Shown one piece after another: positions 26,354 through 34,967 of a stretch of 64,000 nt of DNA. The notes under the pieces were generated by a model. It saw nothing but the letters and a program-made list of their open reading frames with translations, searched no databases and had not been told where the DNA came from. The stretch is from the NCBI GenBank assembly GCA_018222405.1, contig JAAFAI010000001.1:248001-312000 (forward strand), given 5' to 3'. This stretch comes from Gammaproteobacteria bacterium (GTDB taxonomy: Bacteria > Pseudomonadota > Gammaproteobacteria > Enterobacterales > Alteromonadaceae). Numbering within the stretch: the first letter of the stretch is position 1; each line of letters begins with the position of its first letter. A program made the position numbers and the translations under genes.

Positions 26354-28365
26354 CAGGCTAACCCCACTTGATTGATTTGTTCATTTTTCATCAGGTTATC
26401 AACATCGATAATCATGGCCACTTTACCGTCGCCCATAATAGTAGCACCGGATATGCCGTCTACTTTCTTGTAATGGCGTTCCAGACTCTTAATCACCACC
26501 TGTTGCTTGCCCAGTAACTGATCGACGATGATGCCATAACGTTTTTTGCCAATTTCGACCAGCACAATAATTGAGTTCTCAACAGGGTTGCCAGGCTCGT
26601 CAATTTGCATTTGCTCGCGTAATGATATTAGCGGCCAGTACTGATCACGGCTCCATAACATGGTGTCGTTAGCCAGGGTTTTAATTTGCTCTGGCTTCGG
26701 TTGCAGGGACTCGATGATATTCAGCAGCGGGATAATGTAAGTCTCACTGCCCACCGATACACACATACCATCAATAATCGCTAGTGTCAGCGGGAGCTTA
26801 ATGGTAAAGGTGGAACCTTGGCCGGCAACCGAAACAATGTCGATACCGCCCTGAATAGCCTCAATATTTTTACGCACTACGTCCATACCCACGCCGCGGC
26901 CCGATACGTCGGTAACTGCATCAGCGGTGGAAAAGCCCGGCGCAAAAATCAACTGCCAGACATCTTCATCTGGCATCTTAGGATCTACATCCAGACCGTT
27001 AGACAGGGCTTTTTCCAGTATTTTATCCCGGTTCAGGCCACCACCATCATCCTGAATACTGATGAGGATATTCCCGCCTCGTTGCTCTGCTTTAAGAACA
27101 ACGGTACCGGTTTCCGGCTTACCTGCTGCCAGACGTTTCTCCAGCGGCTCGATACCGTGATCCAGACTATTGCGAACCAAATGGGTAAGCGGATCTGCGA
27201 GCTTCTCGATCATACTCTTATCGACCTCGGTCTCACCGCCTTCAATAATCAGATCAATTTTTTTATCCAGGGTTTTGGCTAAATCCCGAACCAGTCTCGG
27301 GAAACGGTTAAACACAAATGATACCGGGATCATTCGCATCGACATCACCGCTTCCTGAATTTCGCGGATGTTGCGCGACAATTCGTCAATGGCGCCACTC
27401 AGTTTCTCGCCGGTATTGCCTTCGACATCTTCGCCGATCATCGACAAAATTGACTGGGTGATGACCATTTCGCCGACCAGGTTTACCACCGTATCTATTT
27501 TCGTGGTCTCAACTCTTATGGAGCCGGCATCGTTTTTTGCAGCCGCTTTAGCAGGCGGTTTGGTAGCCGGTTTAGTTGCTTTGGCAGGCGCTTTACCCGC
27601 AGGCGTTGCGGGGGATTTTTCCCGCTCGAAGAAACCATAGGCATCTTCGTCTCTGATCGGTTGGGCGGGTTTGGGCTCAGTAAAAAATCCAAAGCTGCCG
27701 TCATGGTCATCATGTTCTGTTTCTGCTGCTGTAACTTCTTTAGCTGGCTGGCCAGGCGCATCGTCGAAAAAGCCGAAACCGTCGTCTGCTTCATCGCTGG
27801 CATCACTTTGCTGAGGCTGGCCGGGCGCGTCGTCAAAGAAGCCAAAGCCGTCATCGTCTTCTGCAGCGATTTCCGCTTCAGGCTGTCCGGGGGCGTCATC
27901 AAAGAAACCGAAGCCGTCATCTTCTTCTGACGTCTCGGCTGCAGGGACAGGTTCTTCACTTTCGCTTGCATCGCCTTTTTCCGACAAAATGCTTTCCAGT
28001 GCTGCCTTACCCTCTTCAATCTGCTGCCAGTTAATCTCACTTTCGTTCTGATATGCCTGTAGTATCTCGCCGAGGGTATCGGTGGTGGCCAGCAACACAT
28101 CAACAATGTCGGTGGTTAAATCCAACTCATGGTTACGGGCCTTATCCAGGATGGTTTCCATCACATGGGTGAGGCCGGTTAAGGCGTCGAAGCCAAAAAT
28201 ACCGCTGCCACCTTTAATAGAATGTGCGGCGCGAAATATGCTGTTGAGCTCTTCCGCATCGGGGTCGTCTGTAGAAATGTTTAACAACAATTCCTCCATG
28301 GTCTGAAGGTGCTCCTGGCTCTCTTCAAAAAACACGGTGTGGAATTGGTTCATATCGACAGACAT
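26353..28365 (-). CDS. cheA: Chemotaxis histidine kinase CheA with acidic-aromatic repeat linker
   Basis: A 670-residue CheA. The Hpt domain (1-125) has the phosphorylated His48 in FRAAHSIKGGSG. A linker of about 100 residues (147-247) contains five tandem copies of an acidic-aromatic unit (DDGFGFFDDAPGQP, three near-identical, two degenerate). It is followed by an Ala/Lys/Pro-rich stretch, then dimerisation and HATPase domains (MIEKLADPLTHLVRNSLDHGIE, GRGVGMDVVRKNI) and a C-terminal CheW-like domain (residues about 530-665). The usual folded P2 domain that docks CheY/CheB is not evident between Hpt and the dimerisation region. Confidence 0.96.
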   Translation of the reverse strand: MSVDMNQFHTVFFEESQEHLQTMEELLLNISTDDPDAEELNSIFRAAHSIKGGSGIFGFDALTGLTHVMETILDKARNHELDLTTDIVDVLLATTDTLGEILQAYQNESEINWQQIEEGKAALESILSEKGDASESEEPVPAAETSEEDDGFGFFDDAPGQPEAEIAAEDDDGFGFFDDAPGQPQQSDASDEADDGFGFFDDAPGQPAKEVTAAETEHDDHDGSFGFFTEPKPAQPIRDEDAYGFFEREKSPATPAGKAPAKATKPATKPPAKAAAKNDAGSIRVETTKIDTVVNLVGEMVITQSILSMIGEDVEGNTGEKLSGAIDELSRNIREIQEAVMSMRMIPVSFVFNRFPRLVRDLAKTLDKKIDLIIEGGETEVDKSMIEKLADPLTHLVRNSLDHGIEPLEKRLAAGKPETGTVVLKAEQRGGNILISIQDDGGGLNRDKILEKALSNGLDVDPKMPDEDVWQLIFAPGFSTADAVTDVSGRGVGMDVVRKNIEAIQGGIDIVSVAGQGSTFTIKLPLTLAIIDGMCVSVGSETYIIPLLNIIESLQPKPEQIKTLANDTMLWSRDQYWPLISLREQMQIDEPGNPVENSIIVLVEIGKKRYGIIVDQLLGKQQVVIKSLERHYKKVDGISGATIMGDGKVAMIIDVDNLMKNEQINQVGLA
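27625..27927 (-). repeat. Tandem repeats in the cheA linker
   Basis: Five in-frame repeats with a period of about 24 codons encode DDGFGFFDDAPGQP-like units, the first three almost identical and the last two diverged (SFGFFTEPKPAQP, AYGFFERE). The DNA is repetitive enough to favour copy-number change by slippage. Confidence 0.85.
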
Positions 28366-28371
28366 GTGCGA

Positions 28372-28737
28372 CTACCCAAGCAGTTTTTTAGCAATGGCCA
28401 GTAACTTGGACGGGTCAAAGGGTTTAACCATCCATCCTGTGGCGCCGGCCGCTTTGCCCTGGCTTTTCAGTGTATCGCCGGCTTCGGTAGTCAGCACCAC
28501 GATAGGCACAGTGCGATAGCTCATCATGCCTCGCAGGGACTTAATCAGGGTAATACCATCCATACGCGGCATATTCTGATCGGTAAGGACAAAGTCGTAA
28601 CGGGTAGTTTGACACTTATCCAGTGCGGCCTGACCGTCTTCGGCTGAATCCACATTGTAGCCGGCCCCTCGCAGGGTAACCTCTACCATTTGACGGATTG
28701 ACATAGAGTCGTCAACGATTAGTATTTTCTTGCTCAT
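28372..28737 (-). CDS. cheY: CheY-type response regulator
   Basis: A 121-residue single receiver domain. The acidic pair is in ILIVDDSMS, the phosphoacceptor Asp53 in LTDQNMPRMDG, and the Thr/Lys switch in VLTTEAGD and GWMVKPF. It lies 6 bp before cheA and is its likely phosphate acceptor. Whether it binds a flagellar motor or another output is not shown. Confidence 0.96.
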   Translation of the reverse strand: MSKKILIVDDSMSIRQMVEVTLRGAGYNVDSAEDGQAALDKCQTTRYDFVLTDQNMPRMDGITLIKSLRGMMSYRTVPIVVLTTEAGDTLKSQGKAAGATGWMVKPFDPSKLLAIAKKLLG

Positions 28738-28744
28738 ATCTGTA

Positions 28745-30424
28745 TTAATTCCTTGCTATGGAAATGGTAGTTCGATTGCCTTTGGCATTTCGCTCAACTG
28801 ACTGACTCATGGCTTTAACAAGCCCGAGGCCCCGCCCACTAAGGCCCTGCTGGTCGGCGGAACTGTCAGACAGCGCAAAACCCGAACCGGAGTCTTCCAC
28901 TGATATCTTTATAAACGTAGTCGAATTTGTGTAAAGTTCTATAATTAATTCATCGCTATTGGTAAGACTTTTCAAACGCTCCTCGCGCAGTGCCAGGTAG
29001 GTAGCGAAGCCTTCGAAGTCATTTTTGAGATCTGAATCCAAATGTAGAATGCCGTGATCGAGGGCGTTATTTACCAGCTCTGCCATCACGGTAAACGCTT
29101 TTTGGCATAAATCTTTTGGCAGGCCGGAATATTCCATAATTCGCATGGCCTGATTTAGCACATCGAGCCCATTGATGACCTTGCCGCGAATGCAGAATCT
29201 GTAATCCAACTCACCAAATTCATCGGGCTCTTCATCAGACTTCGCCTGAACCTGTGTACGCATTGCCTCGCCATCGATTACACAAAGCGTAATATCATCC
29301 TCAATGGCATTACCGTCGGCAAACTGCAGACAATCATCCATAATGTGGATCAGGCTTTCGTCATTCGCTGCCAGTTGTTCGGCTTGTGAGATTAATCTGG
29401 CTGATGAATAGGCCTCACCGGCTGGGTTGGTTTGTTCTATGACGCCATCAGTATAAAGCGCCAGTTGTTGAATTTCCGCCAGTGGGATTTGCTCGGGTTG
29501 AATACTAAAATCGCTGGGTTCCATGATACCTAAAGGCATGGCTTTCGAGCGGAATCGCTTTACCTCACCCTGCTTACAACAGCACAAAACGTCGGGCAGT
29601 CCGGCATTTACAATGGTTACTGTGGAGGAGTATGGGCAAATTTCAATACCCAATAATGCGACGAAGCGGTCGTCCGGTATTTCTGAATAGAGCTTGCGAT
29701 TTATTTCATGAAAAATTTCACTGATACTCTTACCTTTTATCGCCATGGCTTTGGCGGTAGTGACAATAGGAATAATACAAATCGCTGCGGCCAGCCCATG
29801 GCCCATAGCATCAGCCAGAATAAGCTGAATTTTGCCCGAAGGGTTGGGCGGCGAAAAGATGGTGTCACCACTGAAGTTCGTCATTGGCCGGCTGCGCACT
29901 GCCGCAAAATCCGGTAAGTCACACTGGCTGTTGGCCATGTTCTGATAAACGTGCTGAGCCAGGCTTTCTTCCTGTGCCTTTTCACTAAGTAACTGCTGTA
30001 ACAGTTGATACTTGTTGGCCAGATCCAGACTAGTACGTTTAAATGTCAGCAGGTTACGGATTTTTTCCCATAACAATTCAATGCTGACAGGCTTAACAAT
30101 GTAGTCGTGCACGCCCTGACTAAAGCTGTCACTGATACTATTAAGCTGGTCATCTATGGATACCATGATTACATAGGGTAGCGGTTCCATTTGTTGCAAA
30201 GCGGGTAATAAATCAGTGCCCTGCCCATCTGGCAGATGGTTATCAAGAATTACCACGTCAAAGTGGTGCTTCTTAAGCACCTCCCGGGTGTCCTCAAGAG
30301 AAAACGCCGAGATAACCTTTACGCCTCTAAGCATCAAATCGGAAACTAACAACTCACAAAATATCGGATCATCATCGACAACCAGTACCGATTCTGTTGG
30401 TTTGCGTGTTTCTTGTGAGTTCAT
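28745..30424 (-). CDS. Response regulator with PP2C phosphatase and anti-sigma-type ATPase domains
   Basis: A 559-residue three-domain regulator. It has a receiver (1-130, Asp61 in DVVILDNHLPDG), a SpoIIE-type PP2C phosphatase (about 180-390; NFSGD, LADAMGHGLAAA, LYTDGVIEQ, DDITL) and a C-terminal RsbW-like HATPase (about 415-555; LVNNALDHGIL, GRGLGLV). The architecture is that of HsbR of Pseudomonas and CrsR of Shewanella, which act on a STAS protein in partner switching. A STAS gene lies 8 bp upstream in the same operon. By analogy, phosphorylation would switch it between dephosphorylating and phosphorylating the STAS partner. Confidence 0.92.
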   Translation of the reverse strand: MNSQETRKPTESVLVVDDDPIFCELLVSDLMLRGVKVISAFSLEDTREVLKKHHFDVVILDNHLPDGQGTDLLPALQQMEPLPYVIMVSIDDQLNSISDSFSQGVHDYIVKPVSIELLWEKIRNLLTFKRTSLDLANKYQLLQQLLSEKAQEESLAQHVYQNMANSQCDLPDFAAVRSRPMTNFSGDTIFSPPNPSGKIQLILADAMGHGLAAAICIIPIVTTAKAMAIKGKSISEIFHEINRKLYSEIPDDRFVALLGIEICPYSSTVTIVNAGLPDVLCCCKQGEVKRFRSKAMPLGIMEPSDFSIQPEQIPLAEIQQLALYTDGVIEQTNPAGEAYSSARLISQAEQLAANDESLIHIMDDCLQFADGNAIEDDITLCVIDGEAMRTQVQAKSDEEPDEFGELDYRFCIRGKVINGLDVLNQAMRIMEYSGLPKDLCQKAFTVMAELVNNALDHGILHLDSDLKNDFEGFATYLALREERLKSLTNSDELIIELYTNSTTFIKISVEDSGSGFALSDSSADQQGLSGRGLGLVKAMSQSVERNAKGNRTTISIARN

Positions 30425-30432
30425 GACGGCGC

Positions 30433-30717
30433 TTACCCTTTGCGGATCGTAACCATTTTATCAAAGTTGGCAATTTCAAGAATTTCAAGTGCGGTGCCCT
30501 TAGCGCTGGTGATTTCGACATCGCAGCCATTGGCTTTAGCGCGTTTCTTAAGCAGCACCACCATGCCTAGCGCCGCACTATCCAGATATAGCACTTTTGA
30601 AAAGTCCAGGGTAATCAGACCGCCTTTGTAATTTTCCAGAATCTGGTTGTACTGCTCAGTAAAAGACTTATGAAAACTAAAGTCAAAACGTTCCGGAACT
30701 GAGATTGTTGAATTCAT
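30433..30717 (-). CDS. STAS-domain anti-sigma factor antagonist
   Basis: A 94-residue STAS protein of the SpoIIAA/RsbV class. The phosphorylatable serine lies in VLYLDSAALGMVVLL. I chose the ATG at 30717 (MNSTISVPERF), preceded by GGAG; an upstream frame to 30747 lies inside the MCP gene. It is encoded next to its probable kinase/phosphatase, making a partner-switching pair within the chemosensory operon. The downstream target (anti-sigma factor, FlgM or cyclase) is not in the window. Confidence 0.92.
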   Translation of the reverse strand: MNSTISVPERFDFSFHKSFTEQYNQILENYKGGLITLDFSKVLYLDSAALGMVVLLKKRAKANGCDVEITSAKGTALEILEIANFDKMVTIRKG

Positions 30718-30727
30718 TAATGCTCCG

Positions 30728-31882
30728 TTAAAACAATTCAATCTCACCTGCTTCCACAGAAGAAGATGATACGGGGTTATGCAGTGCTGCCCACTCTGAT
30801 TTTACTTTTTGCTGGAATTGTTCCGGGTCGTTTAAAAACGCCTGGCGGTTAGCATCGTCCATCAGATCGGCAAGGTTCATGTTAAGCAAAGTAACAGTGC
30901 CAATGGTATATTCAATATACTGGCGATTAATGTCGCCGAATTGCAGACTGCGGGTGGCATTATCGAGCGCCGAATTTAACTGAATCGACAGGTCATGAAG
31001 GCCTGACGTGATATTTTGATCATGTTCTGCCTTAACAATAATCCGTTCCAGCGCCTGGTTAATATCTTTCTTAGCCTCAATTACATAGCTCACGTCATAA
31101 GCAGCCAGCACGGCGATGCGATCGCTCAGCGAGGAGATCTTGTCATTGATACTATTAATTTGAGTCTGAATCGATTCGCTGAACTGGGCGGAACGATTTG
31201 ATAAGCTGCGAACTTCATCTGCCACTACCGCAAAACCGCGGCCATGTTCTCCAGCGCGGGCAGCCTCAATGGCGGCATTCAGTGCCAGCAAGTTGGTTTG
31301 CGCGGCAATACTGTCAATGTCTTTCAGCGCCTGAATAACCGACGGTACGGTGTCGTTAATCGCGGTAATTTGCTCAAGGATTTCCATGATCCCGGCCGAC
31401 ATATCGACAGTGCTTTGAATAAAGCGGTCCAGCGTTATGCCGGTTCGCTCAGCAAAGCTGCGCATGCGATCGCTGTACAATTCATCGCTTTCTTCATCGG
31501 CTTTGATCAACTGCAAAATAGTATTACTCTGCTGATCCACCAGGCCTCGCAGGCCAATAAAGCTTGTGCTAAGTGTATCCACTGCATCGTTGTGGGTGGA
31601 AATAATATTGGCCAGACTTGACTCACAGTCGGCCAGCACTTCTGTTGATGTTTGTGCAACACTGTTTAGCGCAGGCTCTGCCGCAACCGGAGTTGCAGTG
31701 CTGGTATTCGATGATGACGCCGCTTGCGACGCATCGTTGCGGCTTGCAGGTGAAGCTGGTGTCAGGTACTCGAATGCGACTACCGCCGCGGCGAGAACCA
31801 CTACGCCAACTATGCCGGAGACAAAGTGAGCGAGAAGCAGAGCAACGACTGTTGCTATCCCTACAACAAGATATCTATTCAT
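30728..31882 (-). CDS. Membrane-anchored chemoreceptor without periplasmic sensor
   Basis: A 384-residue MCP with two closely spaced membrane segments (about residues 4-42), an Ser/Ala-rich linker and a cytoplasmic signalling domain with the tip motif [38 protein letters not shown]. There is no periplasmic sensing domain, so input may come from the membrane or from partners. It ends in GEIELF, similar to the CheD tail. It is the first gene of the operon and its stop is 11 bp before the STAS start. Confidence 0.92.
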   Translation of the reverse strand: MNRYLVVGIATVVALLLAHFVSGIVGVVVLAAAVVAFEYLTPASPASRNDASQAASSSNTSTATPVAAEPALNSVAQTSTEVLADCESSLANIISTHNDAVDTLSTSFIGLRGLVDQQSNTILQLIKADEESDELYSDRMRSFAERTGITLDRFIQSTVDMSAGIMEILEQITAINDTVPSVIQALKDIDSIAAQTNLLALNAAIEAARAGEHGRGFAVVADEVRSLSNRSAQFSESIQTQINSINDKISSLSDRIAVLAAYDVSYVIEAKKDINQALERIIVKAEHDQNITSGLHDLSIQLNSALDNATRSLQFGDINRQYIEYTIGTVTLLNMNLADLMDDANRQAFLNDPEQFQQKVKSEWAALHNPVSSSSVEAGEIELF

Positions 31883-32074
31883 GACTTTCCTAATCCACAG
31901 GCTAACGCTATGAATTGTAGTACATATATGGAGCTACTGTAGGGAAGTATTGAAAGTCTTGCAACTACCTTTGTGAGTAGTTGCAACTAATTGATGATTA
32001 GAAGATTTTTCTAATATAGACAAGAGTAAAACACATTTTTTTAAATTTATTTAAACATAAATATGAATGTTAAG

Positions 32075-33913
32075 TTATTGATTTTTATTTAATGCATTAG
32101 TTACATGTTGCGCAAAAGGCTCCGCCCTCATAAAACCCGTTACCCGGGCTTTGGTAAGCTCATTGCCAGCTTCGTCGAACAGCAAAATGGTAGGTAATCC
32201 GAGTACGTCGAAGGCGTCCTGAAATGCCAGATTGGTTGGTGTATTGTCGGTTAAGTCTATCTGCATCCACACCGTGTTACTCAGTGCATCGATCACCGCC
32301 GGATCCACAAAGGTGTATTTTTCAAACTCTTTACAGGCCACACACCAGTCCGCGTAGAGATCAACCATAACCGACTTGCCCTCTGCGTTGGCAGCGGCAA
32401 GTTTTTGTTCAAAGTCCTCAAGGTTTTTGACAACCATAAAGGTTGGATGAGAAGTGGCTTGCGAGGTGGCTTCAGCGGATGTTCCGTAATCTTCATAACG
32501 CCCATCGTTCTGGCCGAACAAAGCGTTATAGCCCAGCATCGCGGAGACAAAAAGACCCAGGAAAATCAACAGAGTACGTACGCCTTTGGCAAAGGTGGCA
32601 GCGCTTGGCTGATTAACAACCTGGTAATAGCTGAACGCCCCCAGACCGAGTGCTGACCAAAGCAGCATGCTGTAATCTGAGTTCCACAGTCTTTCAACAA
32701 ACACAATCGCTACGGCCAGCAGCATAAAGCCAAAGGTGGTTTTAATAATATTCATCCAGTTACCGGCTTTAGGCAGTAACTTACCACCGGTCATGGCAAA
32801 GATAATCAGCGGGATACCCATACCCAGACTCAGGGCGTACAGGGCAAGAAAGCCGAGTGTCATGTCGCCGCTCTGGGCGATAAATATCAGTACACCGGTG
32901 AGTGGCGCGGTTGTGCAGGGCGAGGCGATTAAGCCAGACAGTATACCCATAACAAATACGCCTATCAGGCTGCCCCGTTGCTGAGCGTTGCTCATGCCAC
33001 TGACTTTTTCCTGCCACTTACCGGGTAACTGAATCTCGTAGGCGCCAAACATGGCGGCGGCCAGCGCTACAAAAACCACAATAAAGGTGCCGAGAATGTA
33101 GGGACTCTGAAGTGATGCCTGAAACTGCACACCGGCAGAGGCAACCACCAGGCCCAGTAATGAGTACATGATGGCCATGCCTTGCACATACACAAAGGCG
33201 AGTGTAAACGCGCGGGACATTTTAATGTCTTTGCCCTGGCCAATAACAATACCGGAAACAATGGGATACATGGGGAATACGCAGGGCGTAAATGCCAGTC
33301 CTATCCCCAGCGCTAAGAACAGCAGCAGAGTGAGAGGCAGATTCTCATCGGATTGCAGCAGGTTGGCCAAATCGTATTGCTCGCTGACCGTTTGCGCAGG
33401 GGCCTGGGAGGTTTGCGCTTCGCCACCGCTTAACTCACCGGTGACACTCGCCCCCTGAATTTCGTTGAGGTAAATCACTTTAGTGGTGGGTGGATAGCAT
33501 AAACCGGCGCTGGCACAGCCTTGATAGCGAAGTTTTACCACGCCATCCTGTACAGTTTCAGTAATGGGATAACTGAACGACAACGAGTTATAAAACACGT
33601 CAGAGATACCAAAGAACTCATCTTCAATCTGCTCAGCCGGGGGGAATGCCGGTTCGCCCAGCGTTGCATTTTTGGTCGAAACCTTAAATTGCTTTTTGTA
33701 CAGGTAATAGCCGTCTGCAATGTCAAAGCGTACTACCAGGGTGTCGCCCTTTTGTGAAAAATCAAAAACAAAGGCTTCTTCTACCGGGAGAAATGACGGT
33801 TCGTCACTGAACAGATCGTCCATGTTATTGTCACTTAACTGGGCCGAAGCCGCCGTTGTGAATAACAGGGCAAAAAATGTCAGGGTGATTACTGCTAGCC
33901 GGGACTGATTCAC
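32075..33913 (-). CDS. dsbD: Thiol:disulfide interchange protein DsbD
   Basis: A 612-residue protein that carries electrons from cytoplasmic thioredoxin across the inner membrane to periplasmic isomerases. Order: signal peptide (to ASAQ), N-terminal periplasmic domain with the redox cysteines (GCASAGLCYPP), eight membrane segments with FTPCVFPM and ASPCTTAPL, and a C-terminal thioredoxin domain with DWCVACKEFE. I chose the GTG at 33913 with AGAGGAAG upstream; the longer frame starts at TTG 33934 inside cutA. cutA-dsbD is a conserved pair. Confidence 0.97.
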   Translation of the reverse strand: MNQSRLAVITLTFFALLFTTAASAQLSDNNMDDLFSDEPSFLPVEEAFVFDFSQKGDTLVVRFDIADGYYLYKKQFKVSTKNATLGEPAFPPAEQIEDEFFGISDVFYNSLSFSYPITETVQDGVVKLRYQGCASAGLCYPPTTKVIYLNEIQGASVTGELSGGEAQTSQAPAQTVSEQYDLANLLQSDENLPLTLLLFLALGIGLAFTPCVFPMYPIVSGIVIGQGKDIKMSRAFTLAFVYVQGMAIMYSLLGLVVASAGVQFQASLQSPYILGTFIVVFVALAAAMFGAYEIQLPGKWQEKVSGMSNAQQRGSLIGVFVMGILSGLIASPCTTAPLTGVLIFIAQSGDMTLGFLALYALSLGMGIPLIIFAMTGGKLLPKAGNWMNIIKTTFGFMLLAVAIVFVERLWNSDYSMLLWSALGLGAFSYYQVVNQPSAATFAKGVRTLLIFLGLFVSAMLGYNALFGQNDGRYEDYGTSAEATSQATSHPTFMVVKNLEDFEQKLAAANAEGKSVMVDLYADWCVACKEFEKYTFVDPAVIDALSNTVWMQIDLTDNTPTNLAFQDAFDVLGLPTILLFDEAGNELTKARVTGFMRAEPFAQHVTNALNKNQ

Positions 33914-33917
33914 CGAA

Positions 33918-34259
33918 TTACTTCCTCTTATCAATGTTTAATTCCTGTTCTACCCAGGAGTTGTAAGCTTCGCTCGCTGCACAAGCCGGAACGGCAAGCC
34001 ACTGCGGCACGTCGTAGCTGTGCAGCGCTGTTACCAGTTGCTCTGCTTCTGCAAGCTTGTGCTGGTGAGTTTTAATGAGGATCTGGAATTCCTGATCCTG
34101 CATCACCTGATTATCCCAGCGATAAACCGACGTCATCCCCGGTACAATCTGAACACAGGCTGCAAGGTGTTGCGTGAGCAACTTATTGGCAATGGTTTCT
34201 GCATTTTGCCGCGAATCCGTGGTGCAATATACAATGCAAAGGTCTGTCATAGTTTTCAT
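33918..34259 (-). CDS. cutA: Divalent-cation tolerance protein CutA
   Basis: A protein of about 113 residues, the standard CutA size: a trimeric PII-like fold linked to copper tolerance. CIVYCTTDSRQNAETIANKLL, LAACVQIVPGMTSVYRWDNQV and the HSYDVPQWLAVPACA end are diagnostic. The ATG at 34259 (MKTMTDLCIV) fits better than the upstream start at 34289, and 34250 is an alternative. It ends 4 bp before dsbD. Confidence 0.95.
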   Translation of the reverse strand: MKTMTDLCIVYCTTDSRQNAETIANKLLTQHLAACVQIVPGMTSVYRWDNQVMQDQEFQILIKTHQHKLAEAEQLVTALHSYDVPQWLAVPACAASEAYNSWVEQELNIDKRK

Positions 34260-34445
34260 AGGACCGGGTTTATCCCAATTATTATTCAACTTGTCCGACT
34301 TGCCGGCACTTTACCGAGCAAATCGGGTCTGTGACAAGTCAATCATCGTTAGTACGGGATAAACTTACTATACGATGACTTGGGTTTGCATAATTGTGCC
34401 CCAACTTCATTAACTGAAACTTAAGACTGCAACAGGAAACGTACA

Positions 34446-34928
34446 TTGCGCTTTTTATTATTACTTTTTATTGTCATGCCAATTGCTGAAATTTCGCTGT
34501 TGCTGCAGGTGGGTGACTTAATTGGTGGCTGGAATACGGTTGGGTTGATTGTGGTAACCGCTTTTGTGGGGGCTTATCTGGTTCGTCAGGAAGGCATCTC
34601 AACACTACAAACCGCACAAGCAAAACTGGCGCAGAATCAGGTGCCGGGTAAAGAAATGATGGAAGGCATGTTGCTGGTAATTGCCGGCGTGTTGTTAGTT
34701 ACTCCGGGTTTTATTACCGATATCGTCGGTTTCGCCTTTGCGTTGCCTTTTTCCCGTAAGTTCATTGCCAGCAGAGCGGCCAGCCATCTTACGGTGCGTA
34801 CGTTTAATGCGACGCAACAGTCAGCCTATCAGTACACCAGCCGTCCTTCGGCTCACGATGATGGCGATACCATCGAGGGTGAGTATACCGATAAGTCTGA
34901 AAACGACCCGGATAAGCGCCTGAAATAA
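34446..34928 (+). CDS. fxsA: FxsA membrane protein
   Basis: A 160-residue inner-membrane protein of the FxsA family, whose E. coli member relieves F-plasmid exclusion of phage T7 when overproduced. Its cellular role is unknown. Membrane segments are near residues 1-20, 25-45 and 70-95, with the conserved VTPGFITDIVGF. The tail is acidic and soluble. The start is TTG at 34446 with AGGAAA upstream. In E. coli fxsA lies close to both groES and cutA-dsbD. Here cutA-dsbD is adjacent but groES is 28 kb away. Confidence 0.92.
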   Translation: MRFLLLLFIVMPIAEISLLLQVGDLIGGWNTVGLIVVTAFVGAYLVRQEGISTLQTAQAKLAQNQVPGKEMMEGMLLVIAGVLLVTPGFITDIVGFAFALPFSRKFIASRAASHLTVRTFNATQQSAYQYTSRPSAHDDGDTIEGEYTDKSENDPDKRLK

Positions 34929-34967
34929 CCTCAGGCGCTGAGCTTCCCGGTCATCACTTTGCGGGCT

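Noticed and set aside
27516-28106. 196-codon frame on the same strand as cheA in another phase
   Set aside because: It is produced by the low-complexity repeat region of cheA; its translation is a compositionally biased Lys/Arg/Pro/Leu-rich sequence without a domain.
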